Origin: an uncultured Clostridia bacterium
GTDB taxonomy: Bacteria; Bacillota; Peptococcia; Peptococcales; Peptococcaceae
Assembly: GCA_944391625.1 (NCBI GenBank)
Contig: CALXUG010000007.1
Span: 1-64,000 of the forward strand
Direction: 5' to 3'
Length of the DNA stretch: 64,000 nt
Numbering within the stretch: the stretch's first letter is position 1; every line of letters starts with the position of its first letter. The notes under the pieces were generated by a model. It had not been told where the DNA came from, searched no databases, and saw only the letters and a program-made list of their open reading frames with translations. A program made the position numbers and the translations under genes. Shown here in pieces: positions 35,880-45,195 of this stretch.

Positions 35880-37265
35880 ATGGCAGAGTCAACAATGAGC
35901 AAAGCTACAAAAATAAAATGGATTGTGACTATCGTACTGACAGTGGCAGTTTATTTGATACCCACCAATGATATCTATACCAAACAAATTTCATTATTCT
36001 TTACAGTAACCGTTTTTGGACTTCTTTTAATGGCATTTGAGTTTTTTGATCCACTGGTTGTTTCTGTTGTGATGCCAATGGGTTGGGTATTATTTGGTGT
36101 TACCAACGCCGCTGGCGCAATGAGTGGGTGGACCAATAGTATTATTTACATGTGTGTGGGCGCATATTTTATGGCTAACGCATTAGAGGAAACAGGACTT
36201 TTAAGACGAGTTGCAGTTGCTATTTTATCTAAGATGGGCAATGGCTGGACAGTTTTATTATTTGGTATCTTTTTTGCTTCACTGGTATTGACCATTATGA
36301 CTTTTGGTATGGCTTATATCATTATGGCAACATTGTGTGTAGGTATGATTAAGAGTTTAGACTTAAAATTACAGAGCAGAGAAGCGGCGTTGATCGGGTT
36401 TGCATGCCTGCTGGGTTCCTGTTGTACCCGCAGTGCTGTATATACACCGGCAAACTACGGGATGACCATTGCGCAGGCACAGTTGGTAGATCCAACCTTT
36501 ATGGTATCACCACTACAGGCAATGATGCACAACTGGCCGATGATTTTAGTATGTATGATTTCCTTATTTGTTGTAAGTAAAATTTGGAAAGTGGATATTA
36601 GTTTAAAGGGCAGCGAATATTTTAAAGCAGAATTAAAAGATATGGGTAAAATGAGTGTGAAAGAGAAAAAATCCAGTATATTTATGGTAATCTTCTTTGC
36701 ACTGTTGATTGCAACTCCGGTTTTGAAAGTCGATCCCAACCTGCTGTTTGCGCTGGCCCCGTGGGTGCTGTTGCTTCCGGGCATCAATGTAGCGACAGAA
36801 CATAGCATACGTCATTTAAACTGGCAGAGTGTATTCTTTATTGGAGCTTGTATGGCCATCGGGAATGTAGCGACACAATTGGGGATTGGTGATATTATTG
36901 CGAAAGTTGCAATGCCCATTATGACCAATTTAAGTACATTGGGATTTTTCGGCATGGAATTTGCTATGACCTTCGTTTTGAACTTCTTTATGACACCATT
37001 GGCAATCTGGTCCTTAACTACAGTTCCAATGTGTCAGATTGCATTGGAAGCAGGGATGAGTCTTTATCCGGTAGTATACGGCTTGATTGTTTCCTCTGAA
37101 GCAATTTTCCTGCCATATGAGTTTATTCCGTACTTGGTTGTATATTCTTTTGGTATGATGTCTATGAGTGACTTCATTAAATTTAATTTAGTTCGTTGCG
37201 TGATATTTTTACTGGGAATTTTGTTCTTGTTGGTTCCGTATTGGATGATAATTGGTCTATTGTAA
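35880..37265 (+). CDS. SLC13/DASS-type permease
   Basis: A 461-residue membrane protein with about 11-12 predicted spans, paralogous to the permease at 8206 (shared IP-T/V-ND after span 1, LLGSCCTRSAVY matching LGSCSVRCIIY, and FLPYEF matching FMPYEY). Expected to import an organic anion with sodium. Upstream 35630-35879 is non-coding with a weak GGCTG-type hairpin. A GGGGGCG site precedes the ATG. It completes the second dehydrogenase/flavoenzyme/permease set. Confidence 0.82.
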   Translation: MAESTMSKATKIKWIVTIVLTVAVYLIPTNDIYTKQISLFFTVTVFGLLLMAFEFFDPLVVSVVMPMGWVLFGVTNAAGAMSGWTNSIIYMCVGAYFMANALEETGLLRRVAVAILSKMGNGWTVLLFGIFFASLVLTIMTFGMAYIIMATLCVGMIKSLDLKLQSREAALIGFACLLGSCCTRSAVYTPANYGMTIAQAQLVDPTFMVSPLQAMMHNWPMILVCMISLFVVSKIWKVDISLKGSEYFKAELKDMGKMSVKEKKSSIFMVIFFALLIATPVLKVDPNLLFALAPWVLLLPGINVATEHSIRHLNWQSVFFIGACMAIGNVATQLGIGDIIAKVAMPIMTNLSTLGFFGMEFAMTFVLNFFMTPLAIWSLTTVPMCQIALEAGMSLYPVVYGLIVSSEAIFLPYEFIPYLVVYSFGMMSMSDFIKFNLVRCVIFLLGILFLLVPYWMIIGLL

Positions 37266-37302
37266 TAATGAGAACTGACAGAAAGTATATTTTCAATATA
37301 GG

Positions 37303-37340
37303 GGTGGAGTCTGTTCAAAATAGATTCCGCCTGTTTTTTA
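37303..37340 (+). terminator. Intrinsic terminator
   Basis: GGTGGAGTCT pairs with AGATTCCGCC (G-U pairs included), then TGTTTTTTATTT. It ends the second catabolic block's permease transcript. Confidence 0.75.
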
Positions 37341-37456
37341 TTTAATATATAATAGATATTTTATAAATGCTTAGGCCGAAAAGGAGTTGGGCTAAATGTA
37401 TAGAATTATTTATAAAAGTACATTTACGTCAAATTATTGAGAAAAGGGGAATGAAA

Positions 37457-37798
37457 ATGAACAAAGAAACAATTACCGATTATCGGCAGTATATTTTGGT
37501 GAGCGGCGCAGCAAAAGTGACCAAAGAATCTATTGTATATACAACCAGTGAGTATATTGGTGTTAGTTTTATGATAGATAAAGAAAGCCATTGTGTTGCA
37601 GATGCGGATTTCAATACATTATCTGATATGCACAGCATGTATTTGCGGCAGATTGTAGTGGGATTTTGTATGGATGATCCGATTGAACAATTATTGCAGG
37701 AGATAAAACAGCATGTCTATATTGCCATTTCCGGTTCAGTTTTACAGGCAATTCGCAATCTGGCAGAACGGTATAAGACCATAGAGGGATTTGCATGA
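37457..37798 (+). CDS. DUF3870 domain protein
   Basis: A 113-residue protein matching the DUF3870 pattern: an opening strand (YILVSGAAKV), VSFMIDKESHCVADADF, then IVVGFCMDDPIEQLLQEI and a C-terminal helix ending in ERYK. The function of the family is unknown to me; small size and no signal suggest a cytosolic accessory protein. The ATG at 37457 sits 7 bp after AGGGG; another ATG two codons earlier is possible. It follows the permease after a terminator. Confidence 0.7.
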   Translation: MNKETITDYRQYILVSGAAKVTKESIVYTTSEYIGVSFMIDKESHCVADADFNTLSDMHSMYLRQIVVGFCMDDPIEQLLQEIKQHVYIAISGSVLQAIRNLAERYKTIEGFA

Positions 37799-37865
37799 AA
37801 CAAATAACATAAACCTATTCTTTGAGTAGTTATTCTGAAACCTGTCATGTGGGGAGAGGACTTAT

Positions 37866-38654
37866 ATGGAATACGATGCAGGGGTATGGGCAATCGGCAG
37901 CTTGTTTATACTGAGTCTGGGATTGATTATGGGCAGTTTCTGCAACGCTTTTGCATGGCGGTTTGTGCGGCAGCAATCTATTTTACAGGGCCGTTCCCGC
38001 TGTGCGGTCTGTGAGCATGTGCTATCGGTCAAAGAGCTGATTCCGGTGGTTAGCTGGCTGGTGCAAAAAGGGCGCTGCCGTCACTGCGGCGCGGTCATAT
38101 CCTGGCGATATCCTCTGGTAGAGGTTTTGACAGCAGGCATATTCTTTTCGTTAGCAGTATGCTATACCAATTGGCAGCAACTGCTGCCGTTGTTGTGCTT
38201 AAGCTGCTTGTTAGTATTGATTGCTTTGGTGGATTATGAAAGCTGGCTTATTCCCGATGTCTTTATTATAGCCGGTACTGTACTGTATCTGTTATTGCAG
38301 ATACTTGCCGGCGCTGCATTGCAACCCCTTGTGCTTTCAAGTTTATTGCGGGCCTGCTCGGTGGCGGTGCCGCTGCTTATCTTTGTGCTGATTGGAGAAA
38401 AATTTTGGAAAAAGCCAGTCATGGGCGGCGGAGATATCAAACTGTTCTTTCTGCTGGGGCTGTATTTGGGGCCGATGATGACAGCGCTGACCCTATTCTG
38501 CTCCTGTTTGGTGGGCCTTTTGTGGCAGGGTATACAGCACCAGCTGCACTGGGCCAAGCCTTTTCCCTTTGCGCCGTCCATCGCCATTGCTGCCTGGTTG
38601 GTAGTACTATGGGGACAACCGATGATGGACTGGTATTTGCAGCAGTTTATCTGA
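37866..38654 (+). CDS. Prepilin peptidase (A24 family)
   Basis: A 262-residue polytopic membrane protease that cleaves and often N-methylates type IV pilin-like precursors. N-terminal MGSFCNAFAWR; a zinc-type cluster Cys46/Cys49/Cys71/Cys74; catalytic aspartates in VDYESWLIPD and in GGGDIKL. All bifunctional-type features are present. No pilin or assembly genes lie nearby, so its substrates are encoded elsewhere. GGGAGAGG site. Confidence 0.92.
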   Translation: MEYDAGVWAIGSLFILSLGLIMGSFCNAFAWRFVRQQSILQGRSRCAVCEHVLSVKELIPVVSWLVQKGRCRHCGAVISWRYPLVEVLTAGIFFSLAVCYTNWQQLLPLLCLSCLLVLIALVDYESWLIPDVFIIAGTVLYLLLQILAGAALQPLVLSSLLRACSVAVPLLIFVLIGEKFWKKPVMGGGDIKLFFLLGLYLGPMMTALTLFCSCLVGLLWQGIQHQLHWAKPFPFAPSIAIAAWLVVLWGQPMMDWYLQQFI

Positions 38655-38846
38655 ATGAAATTTGTCAGCGTGTCAGCGTATGGTTGTAGTGATTCATGAT
38701 GAATCCGCATTGCATGAAAAATTCTCCTGAATATTTTATAAATTAGAAATAAAATTGTTGTTTACTCTATAAAAATCTGTTATAGTTATATTAAAGGGAA
38801 GTATGGTTTAACTGTAATAAGGATAAAAGAGAAAGAGGCGATTTGT

Positions 38847-40490
38847 ATGAAGGAGAAAAAGAAATACTATCGATTATTGGCGTGTATTGTGTTGCTATTG
38901 TTTATGTTGCCGCAAATGGTATTGGCAGAACCATTACCGCATGAGAATGATGCTGAGTATGGTGTAATTGGATATGTGTATGTTGATGGTTTGCGTGTAC
39001 CGACAAATTATAATTCTGCTAATTATATATTTCCAGATGGTCGCATTTTGGTAGATCTTGAAATTTACGCGAAGTTTTTTGGCTATACAGTAGATTACAA
39101 CGAAACTACGGGACAAGTTATTGTATCGGAAAATGGTAAAGAAAAATGGAAATTAAAAGTAGGTTCTAAGGACTATTATGTAAATGGTGAAAAAAAAGCA
39201 ATGAATAGCGTTGTAGTAGTTTATGAACAAACTGAAAAAACCTATAAAGATGTATATGTGCCGTTAGAGCTGTTCGTAGATGAGTTGCAAGCCACCACAA
39301 AGCTATCAGGGGAAACAGAACGAGAATGGGCAAAACGTGCATATGGTGCTAAAAAACCAATGGTGTATCAAGGTATCGTGATGAATGCAGCAAGTCGGTT
39401 GGATATTTATACCGTTAACCGAGAAAAAGAAGAATTATGGGGCGAGTACAATGTAGACGAGTGGGCAAAAGGTATGGGTGCCATCATTATGAAAGTGAAT
39501 GGTGATGACTCGAAAAATCTATATTTGGAACCAGGTGATATTCCCCAAAATAAACAAATTAGAAATGGCTATGAAATTATGTTAAGTAGCTATGGTAGCG
39601 AAAACAGAGAGGATGCTTTGTCCAGTTTAGCATGGTTAGCACTGGAAGGTCACCGTACAGATTTTGCGATGGATAGCATGTATTTTAAATCTTTGACCAA
39701 AGAACAATATGATCAGATAATGGCACAAGCAGAAGGTATGGATAAATATATGATTCCGTATACTATGGAATTAGCGGATAAATGGGGCGACAGAGGGATT
39801 TTGTGTTGGGATATGTTCCGTCTGTCCCATGTAGCCTGTTGGTCTTATCATGCTGGTTACATCACTAAGGGAGAAGCATTGGATATGATTGAACTAGCTG
39901 CAAATGTTGTTCATGATAATTTTAGCAGTTGGGATGAAGCTATGGAGAATTATATGGATGGTTATGCTTGGTGGGGACGTACTGATGTGAGCAAGGAAAA
40001 TACAAATTATAAAAAACGCTGTGCTTTGTATGAGCAGATCAAAGTTAGTCAGAATGCCAGTAATCTCTATTTTGACGACAGTTTGTTTAAAAAACCAGTA
40101 GTAGGCCGTCCGCAGAGTATTCTTACTTGTGTGCTTAATGGCAAGAATGTGCCAATTGCAGCTGATGATGGTAAAATTTATATTGATAGCAATAACCGCA
40201 CTATGGTACCGTTACGTACATTAGCAGAAGCTATGCAATTTACTGTGAGTTGGAATGCTGTTGATAAGAGTATTACGATTGTAGATGGACCTAAGGGTAC
40301 AGTTGTGTTCCGTTTGGATTCACCGGAATATACCATTGATGGTAGTTCATATACAATGGATACTGCTGCTGTATCTATTCCACCAGGACGTACTCATGTA
40401 CCATTGCGTTACGTAGCTGAAAGTTTGGGTGCAAAGGTACAGGCTGTGCAGACTTCGGATGGTATGTGTATTGAAATTACAACGGAATGA
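38847..40490 (+). CDS. Secreted stalk-domain protein with embedded DUF1266
   Basis: A 547-residue protein with a signal peptide (about 1-27, cleavage after VLA). Residues about 40-155 form a first copper-amine-oxidase-N-like stalk domain. Residues about 165-405 match DUF1266: ENREDALSSLAWLALEGHR, then WDMFRLSHVACWSYHAGY and SSWDEAMENYMDGYAWWG. Residues about 425-545 form a second stalk domain with TMVPLRTLAEAM and HVPLRYVAESLGA. Stalk domains are common surface modules in Clostridia and Negativicutes; DUF1266 has no known function. GAGGCGAT site. The 40491-40777 gap holds only a terminator. Confidence 0.8.
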   Translation: MKEKKKYYRLLACIVLLLFMLPQMVLAEPLPHENDAEYGVIGYVYVDGLRVPTNYNSANYIFPDGRILVDLEIYAKFFGYTVDYNETTGQVIVSENGKEKWKLKVGSKDYYVNGEKKAMNSVVVVYEQTEKTYKDVYVPLELFVDELQATTKLSGETEREWAKRAYGAKKPMVYQGIVMNAASRLDIYTVNREKEELWGEYNVDEWAKGMGAIIMKVNGDDSKNLYLEPGDIPQNKQIRNGYEIMLSSYGSENREDALSSLAWLALEGHRTDFAMDSMYFKSLTKEQYDQIMAQAEGMDKYMIPYTMELADKWGDRGILCWDMFRLSHVACWSYHAGYITKGEALDMIELAANVVHDNFSSWDEAMENYMDGYAWWGRTDVSKENTNYKKRCALYEQIKVSQNASNLYFDDSLFKKPVVGRPQSILTCVLNGKNVPIAADDGKIYIDSNNRTMVPLRTLAEAMQFTVSWNAVDKSITIVDGPKGTVVFRLDSPEYTIDGSSYTMDTAAVSIPPGRTHVPLRYVAESLGAKVQAVQTSDGMCIEITTE

Positions 40491-40622
40491 TAGTAGTGAG
40501 ATGAATAAGCTTATCCTGATGACAAAAGTGGAATGAAATTACATTTTGTACTATCAGTAAAAATGGGCGACTGGTGTAGATACTTAATAAAGTTTTGTAT
40601 CAGGTTCTTACACAACATATGG

Positions 40623-40657
40623 AAGCGATTGCGGTTAATCAGGCGCAGTCGCTTTTT
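40623..40657 (+). terminator. Intrinsic terminator
   Basis: AAGCGATTGCG pairs with CGCAGTCGCTT and is followed by TTTT. It lies between the stalk protein gene and rapZ. Confidence 0.75.
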
Positions 40658-40777
40658 GCTGTGCGGCGGTTTCTTTGCAACGGGATATCAGATTATGATA
40701 TCTTGGCTTGTCTCTCGGGTGAAACTCTGCTATGATAAAAAGCAGTAGTATGTGTTTTTTAGAAGGGAGCGGTTGCA

Positions 40778-41629
40778 ATGAATGGTTCAAATTTTGTAAT
40801 TATCACCGGGTTATCCGGTGCAGGGAAAAGTAATGCTGTAAAAGTATTTGAAGATATGGGATATTTTTGTGTAGATAATCTACCGGCGCCGCTGATTCCT
40901 AAGTTTGCCGAGCTTTGCCGTCAGTCGGATGGAAAGGTAAGTAAAATTGCCTTGGTAATTGATATTCGCGGCGATTTATTTTTAGATGAATTGCATCACA
41001 ATCTGAAAGAGTTGAACGATATGGAAATCAACTATCAGATTATATTTTTGGAAGCTTCTGATGATGTTCTGATTCAGCGGTTTAAAGAAACCCGCCGCAA
41101 TCATCCGCTAAATCCGCAGGGAACCATTAGCGAAGGGATCCGGCTGGAACGGCAGAAATTAAGCGAGCTGCGGGGAAGGGCTGATAAAATTATTGATACC
41201 TCTCGCCTGAAAGCCAGCGAACTGCGTCAGGAGTTGCGGACCCAGTGGGCAGAGTTCAGCGATACGCTGTCAATCAGCATTATTACCTTTGGTTATAAAC
41301 ACGGCATTCCGATTGATACAGATTTATTAATGGATGTAAGATTCATTCCCAATCCTTTTTATATTCCGGAGCTGCGTCCATTGACCGGCAGAGATCCGGC
41401 TGTGCAGGATTATGTATTTCGTTCTGCTGAGTGCCAGGAATTTTTGCAGAAATATATGGATTTGTTAAAATTTTTGCTGCCCAATTACAGCAAAGAGGGA
41501 AAAACCCATCTTACCATTGGGATTGGCTGCACGGGCGGGCAGCACCGTTCTATTGCATTGGGCATTAAAATTGGGCAGTTGCTGCAGCAGGAAGGCTATG
41601 CAGTCAATGTAAAACACAGGGACAATTAA
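40778..41629 (+). CDS. rapZ: RapZ/YvcJ nucleotide-binding protein
   Basis: A 283-residue protein. P-loop GLSGAGKS (residues 11-18) with the family signature MGYFCVDNLP just after it, and the C-terminal GIGCTGGQHRS-type motif. In Bacillota this protein hydrolyses nucleotides and affects competence; in enterobacteria RapZ is an RNA adaptor controlling GlmS. First gene of the conserved rapZ-yvcK-whiA cluster. Confidence 0.95.
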   Translation: MNGSNFVIITGLSGAGKSNAVKVFEDMGYFCVDNLPAPLIPKFAELCRQSDGKVSKIALVIDIRGDLFLDELHHNLKELNDMEINYQIIFLEASDDVLIQRFKETRRNHPLNPQGTISEGIRLERQKLSELRGRADKIIDTSRLKASELRQELRTQWAEFSDTLSISIITFGYKHGIPIDTDLLMDVRFIPNPFYIPELRPLTGRDPAVQDYVFRSAECQEFLQKYMDLLKFLLPNYSKEGKTHLTIGIGCTGGQHRSIALGIKIGQLLQQEGYAVNVKHRDN

Positions 41630-41733
41630 TCTGCTTGCCATGGTGAGCAGAGGAGGGGATTGTAATCGGATATCAGGGCTATAAACCAGGAAGAAAAAAG
41701 CAGAGCCACAAAGAGTACGGTCATTGGCGGCGG

Positions 41734-42801
41734 TTGCAGCAGGGGCCTCATATTGTTGTGATTGGCGGCGGTACGGGCCTGTCGGTATTGCTGCGGGGAT
41801 TAAAAGAATACACCAGCAATATTACGGCCATTGTATCAGTGGGGGATGACGGCGGCAGCTCCGGACGCATTCGTGAACAGTTTGATATGGTGCCGGTTGG
41901 TGATGTGCGAAACTGTATCGTTGCATTATCGGACAGAGAAGATTTGATGGAGCAGATTTTTGATTACCGTTTTGAACGGGGCGAAGGTCTGGATGGTCAT
42001 AGTCTGGGCAATTTGCTGCTGGTGGCCATGTCTTATCTGACCGGCAGCTTTCATGATGCTGTTTCTGATATTAACGAGGTGCTGCAAATTCGCGGACGGG
42101 TATTGCCGGTGAGCGATGTGCCCATTACGCTGAAAGCTATTTTGGATGATGATACAGAAATTGTGGGGGAAAGCTGCGTATCGCAGGCAGACAGACCTAT
42201 TGTGCGGCTTACTATAGAGCCGGAGGATGTGCAGCCGCCGGATGAGGCGCTGGAAGCCATTGCTTCGGCAGAGGCGATTGTGTTGGGGCCGGGCAGTCTG
42301 TTTACCAGTATTATTCCTAATTTACTGGTGGATGGTATCGTAGAAGCGATTTTGCAGAGTAAAGCCATGAAATTTTATGTTTGCAATGTGATGACGCAGG
42401 CCGGCGAGACGGATAATTTTACCGCTGAAGATCATTTGTTTTCCATGCTGGAGCATGGGCGCAAGGGCATTGTAGATTATATTGTTGTAAATAACCATGA
42501 AACCTTGGATCAGGATATTTTGCAGCGCTATGCAGAGGAAGGCGCCATACCGGTAAAATATCATAAAGATAAGCTGGAACAGCTGGAGGCTAAGGTGATA
42601 GAAGCCGATCTGCTCAATGAGCAGCATGTGCTGCGTCATGATTCTGCTCGGCTGGCAGAAACCATTATGGATCAAATGTACAGTCAGAACGGTTTTTGGA
42701 ATACCTTAGGCTGGAAACGCAATTACAAGCTGGTTAAGAAAAAGAATGATAAAGCAAAAAAGATGGCAGATAAAAAACGAAAGCTGTCTGGAAGAAAGTA
42801 A
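41734..42801 (+). CDS. yvcK: YvcK/gluconeogenesis factor
   Basis: A 355-residue protein of the YvcK/CofD-like family. IGGGTGLS near the N terminus and VSVGDDGGSSGRIR bind UDP-sugar; GDVRNCI and GPGSLFTSI are typical. It supports peptidoglycan synthesis on gluconeogenic carbon sources. The start is uncertain. The TTG at 41734 gives the normal domain edge but has only a weak GGCGG site. The strong AGGAGGGG at 41651-41658 lies at the head of an open in-frame extension with no ATG, GTG or TTG, so a rare ATT (41659) or ATC (41665) start is possible. Middle gene of the cluster. Confidence 0.9.
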   Translation: MQQGPHIVVIGGGTGLSVLLRGLKEYTSNITAIVSVGDDGGSSGRIREQFDMVPVGDVRNCIVALSDREDLMEQIFDYRFERGEGLDGHSLGNLLLVAMSYLTGSFHDAVSDINEVLQIRGRVLPVSDVPITLKAILDDDTEIVGESCVSQADRPIVRLTIEPEDVQPPDEALEAIASAEAIVLGPGSLFTSIIPNLLVDGIVEAILQSKAMKFYVCNVMTQAGETDNFTAEDHLFSMLEHGRKGIVDYIVVNNHETLDQDILQRYAEEGAIPVKYHKDKLEQLEAKVIEADLLNEQHVLRHDSARLAETIMDQMYSQNGFWNTLGWKRNYKLVKKKNDKAKKMADKKRKLSGRK

Positions 42802-42813
42802 AGGGGATGGACC

Positions 42814-43785
42814 ATGTCTTTTTCCAATGAAATAAAAAATGAATTAGCACATTTGGAGCAGAAAAAAAAATGCTGTGAGATTGCAGAGTTGGCCGGTCTG
42901 GTTCGTATGGACGGCACCATATTGATTGGCAGCCGTCAGGGAATCGGTCTGGAATTAACAACAGAAAATGCAGCAGTAGCCAGAAAAGCATTTAAAGGCT
43001 TAAAAAAGCTGTTTCAGGTAGAAACCGAGATTACCGTACAGCGGCGCAATCGGTTAAAGAAAAATAATGTATATCTGGTTCGTGTTCCCGGGCAGCCTAA
43101 GGTGATGGAAGTGCTGGATTGCTTAGGGCTGATGAAGGACGGCCTGATGTATAATCCGGAAATCAGTGAGGATTTGGTGAAAAAGGACTGCTGTAAACGC
43201 AGTTATCTGCGCGGTGTCTTTTTGGGCGCCGGTTCTCTCAGTGATCCGATGAACAGTTATCATCTGGAAATTGTGGCCAACAGTGAAGAATATGCCGATT
43301 CGCTGGTGAAGCTGATAGAAACTTTTGGTCTGCATCCTAAAATCAGCGGCCGAAAAAATGTGCTGCTGGTATATTTAAAAGAAAGTGAACAGATTGCGGA
43401 TTTTTTAAATATCATCGGGGCCCATCAGGCTTTGCTGGAGCTGGAAAATATTCGGATTCAAAAGGAGATGCGCAATCAGGTCAATCGGCTGGTCAACTGT
43501 GAAAGCGCCAATATGAACAAGACCATTGATGCCGCTGTGCGTCAGAAGAATAATATTGAATTTGTGCAAAAATATTATGGATTGGAACAACTGAATGATG
43601 GATTGCGGGCTGTGGCAGAGGCGCGGCTGGAATATCCAGAAGTCAGTTTAAAAGAGTTGGGAATGCTGATGGATCCGCCATTGGGAAAATCGGGAATCAA
43701 TCACCGTATGCGCAAATTGGAGGAACTGGCTGATGAGCTGCGCAGCAAAGGATATGGCGATGGATGGGAACCATCTGTTCAGTAA
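42814..43785 (+). CDS. whiA: WhiA DNA-binding protein
   Basis: A 323-residue WhiA: N-terminal degenerate LAGLIDADG-homing-endonuclease-like domain (about 1-210; ELAGLVRMDGT, SYLRGVFLGAGS) and C-terminal helix-turn-helix (about 225-315; KELGMLMDPPLGKSGINHRMRKL, quoted in part). It influences cell division and chromosome segregation in Bacillota and sporulation in actinomycetes. Ends the rapZ-yvcK-whiA run; overlaps nothing, 12 bp gap to yvcK. Confidence 0.95.
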   Translation: MSFSNEIKNELAHLEQKKKCCEIAELAGLVRMDGTILIGSRQGIGLELTTENAAVARKAFKGLKKLFQVETEITVQRRNRLKKNNVYLVRVPGQPKVMEVLDCLGLMKDGLMYNPEISEDLVKKDCCKRSYLRGVFLGAGSLSDPMNSYHLEIVANSEEYADSLVKLIETFGLHPKISGRKNVLLVYLKESEQIADFLNIIGAHQALLELENIRIQKEMRNQVNRLVNCESANMNKTIDAAVRQKNNIEFVQKYYGLEQLNDGLRAVAEARLEYPEVSLKELGMLMDPPLGKSGINHRMRKLEELADELRSKGYGDGWEPSVQ

Positions 43786-43796
43786 GGAGGCCGCCA

Positions 43797-44096
43797 ATGT
43801 ATAATTGGAGAAAAGCCTGTACAGTGCTGACCGTTGTGGTATTGCTTGCAGTGATTTTGCTTAGTCAGTTTGGTTCTCCGCTTACCAGACTGCAGATGAA
43901 ACGGCAGGTAGCGCAATATCTGCAGGAGCAGGGTTATACTGTGGAGCAATTGGCAGAAGTGCAGACTGTATATGACAAAAGAGAGCAAAATGAGTATCTG
44001 GTAAAGGTTGTATTTGCTGATGCACCGGAGAAAGCGCATTATTATTTTTATGACGAGGACAAACAGATTCAGGAGCTGGAAAAATTAGAGCAGTAA
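43797..44096 (+). CDS. Small membrane-anchored DUF3139-like protein
   Basis: A 99-residue protein with one N-terminal membrane span (about 7-26) and a soluble outside domain. The domain contains YLQEQGYT and a strand-turn-strand ending in YYFYDEDKQI, like the DUF3139 family, whose function is unknown. GGAGG lies 8 bp before the ATG, 12 bp after whiA, so it probably belongs to the same transcript. Confidence 0.68.
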   Translation: MYNWRKACTVLTVVVLLAVILLSQFGSPLTRLQMKRQVAQYLQEQGYTVEQLAEVQTVYDKREQNEYLVKVVFADAPEKAHYYFYDEDKQIQELEKLEQ

Positions 44097-44103
44097 AAGC
44101 AGG

Positions 44104-44146
44104 CGTTTCCATGGCGTACAAAATACGTTGATGGGAACGCTTTTTA
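44104..44146 (+). terminator. Intrinsic terminator after whiA unit
   Basis: GCGTTTCCAT pairs with ATGGGAACGC and is followed by TTTTTATTTTT. Confidence 0.8.
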
Positions 44147-44273
44147 TTTTTAGAAATGTTGATTTGCAGATGTTATATTGTTATAAATGTATCGTTGTTT
44201 TTTGATGATTGGCGATGCGCCTCCCCCTCCTCTATTTATATTTAATCAGTCTGATTCTTCTCAGTCTTATTAC

Positions 44274-44336
44274 CTCGTAAAAATTCCGTATCCAGACTCG
44301 TAATAGTTCCGGTTCTGGATACGGAATTTTTACGAG
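44274..44336. repeat. Perfect 23-bp inverted repeat
   Basis: Bases 44274-44296 are the exact reverse complement of 44314-44336, with a 17-nt loop that repeats the stem's CTCGTAA start. It lies in an otherwise empty 302-bp gap, 63 bp beyond the stop of the minus-strand gene at 44399. The T-run is inside the stem, so it is an unusual terminator, or a small palindromic element. Confidence 0.75.
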
Positions 44337-44398
44337 TCCGAGAAATAGATTGCCGATAAGCTTTATCTGTATGAAACGTTTGGAGCAGATAAAATCGT

Positions 44399-44872
44399 TT
44401 AAGGTTCATCAGGTAAATGGATTTGTTCTGCTGAAATAGATGCAGTTATTTCCCATACACCGGGGAGAGAGATTGTTTCGTCAAATACATAACAAATATT
44501 TTCGTGTGATACACTTCCTGCAAATAATTTATGATTTTTGAAAAAACATAAATCTTCTGGTATCTTCCATGGGGAAGTTAAGAAAAGGCTATCATAGTTA
44601 GACAAAAGAATTTCTTTCGCTTCCAGAGCAGCGTGAAATAGATAAACCTCTATTTCATAATTACTGGGAACACGGTAGCAAAACCAATGATTGGTGTGTA
44701 AAGTGCGAATATGATATGGAGCAAGAAGTTGAAGAAACCGCTGTTCCTCCATATTCTTTTCAGCAGTGAACCAACCGTTTCGGGTTAATGAAAAGATATC
44801 GGCAATGTGAAAACATGTAGAGATATATTCAATAAAATCTTGTCCTGTTAGATTTTCTGAAAGAGATAACAT
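44399..44872 (-). CDS. Hypothetical protein
   Basis: A 157-residue protein that I do not recognise. Soluble, no signal peptide, rich in aromatic residues and His, with an acidic C terminus; the middle (EVYLFHAALEAKEILLS) looks helical. AAAGGAAA lies 9 bp before the ATG, which supports translation. It is alone between the whiA and spoIIA units. Confidence 0.65.
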   Translation of the reverse strand: MLSLSENLTGQDFIEYISTCFHIADIFSLTRNGWFTAEKNMEEQRFLQLLAPYHIRTLHTNHWFCYRVPSNYEIEVYLFHAALEAKEILLSNYDSLFLTSPWKIPEDLCFFKNHKLFAGSVSHENICYVFDETISLPGVWEITASISAEQIHLPDEP

Positions 44873-45195
44873 AATCTAAGTTTCCTTTCACTTTAGTATA
44901 GTAATACGAATGATTCCACTTTCTAGTTGAAAAATCAATCCGTATTTCGTTAAGTCTATAGAATATTATAGCAAAGTCGGTTAGAAATCTACAGTTGAAA
45001 TGCTATTTTTAGTCAGAGCCAGCGCAGATAGTTGCATCTTGTGTTGGTTCTGTTTTTATGCTGCAGGAGATTGAACGTATAGAAGCTATGTTACCACGCA
45101 GAGATATTTTTATAAAAAGTTTTCTTCTGTTTGGAAGGAATTGGGATAGCTATCACGAAAGATACTTTAACTGGAATAAAAAGGAAGTGATTGCT
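44873..45195. other. Gene-free upstream region of spoIIA
   Basis: Holds the divergent 5' ends of the 44399 gene and of the spoIIA operon. No sigma-H promoter could be assigned with confidence. The open frame from 45058 is an upstream extension of spoIIAA, not a separate gene. Confidence 0.5.

Noticed and set aside
35771-35971. Plus-strand frame of 66 codons upstream of the 35880 permease
   Set aside because: Runs out of frame into the permease gene, has no ribosome binding site and looks like leader sequence.
40533-40748. Plus-strand frame of 71 codons before rapZ
   Set aside because: Spans an intrinsic terminator hairpin and lacks a ribosome binding site.
44274-44336. CRISPR-like repeat
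   Set aside because: Only one inverted repeat, no spaced direct repeats and no cas genes in the window.
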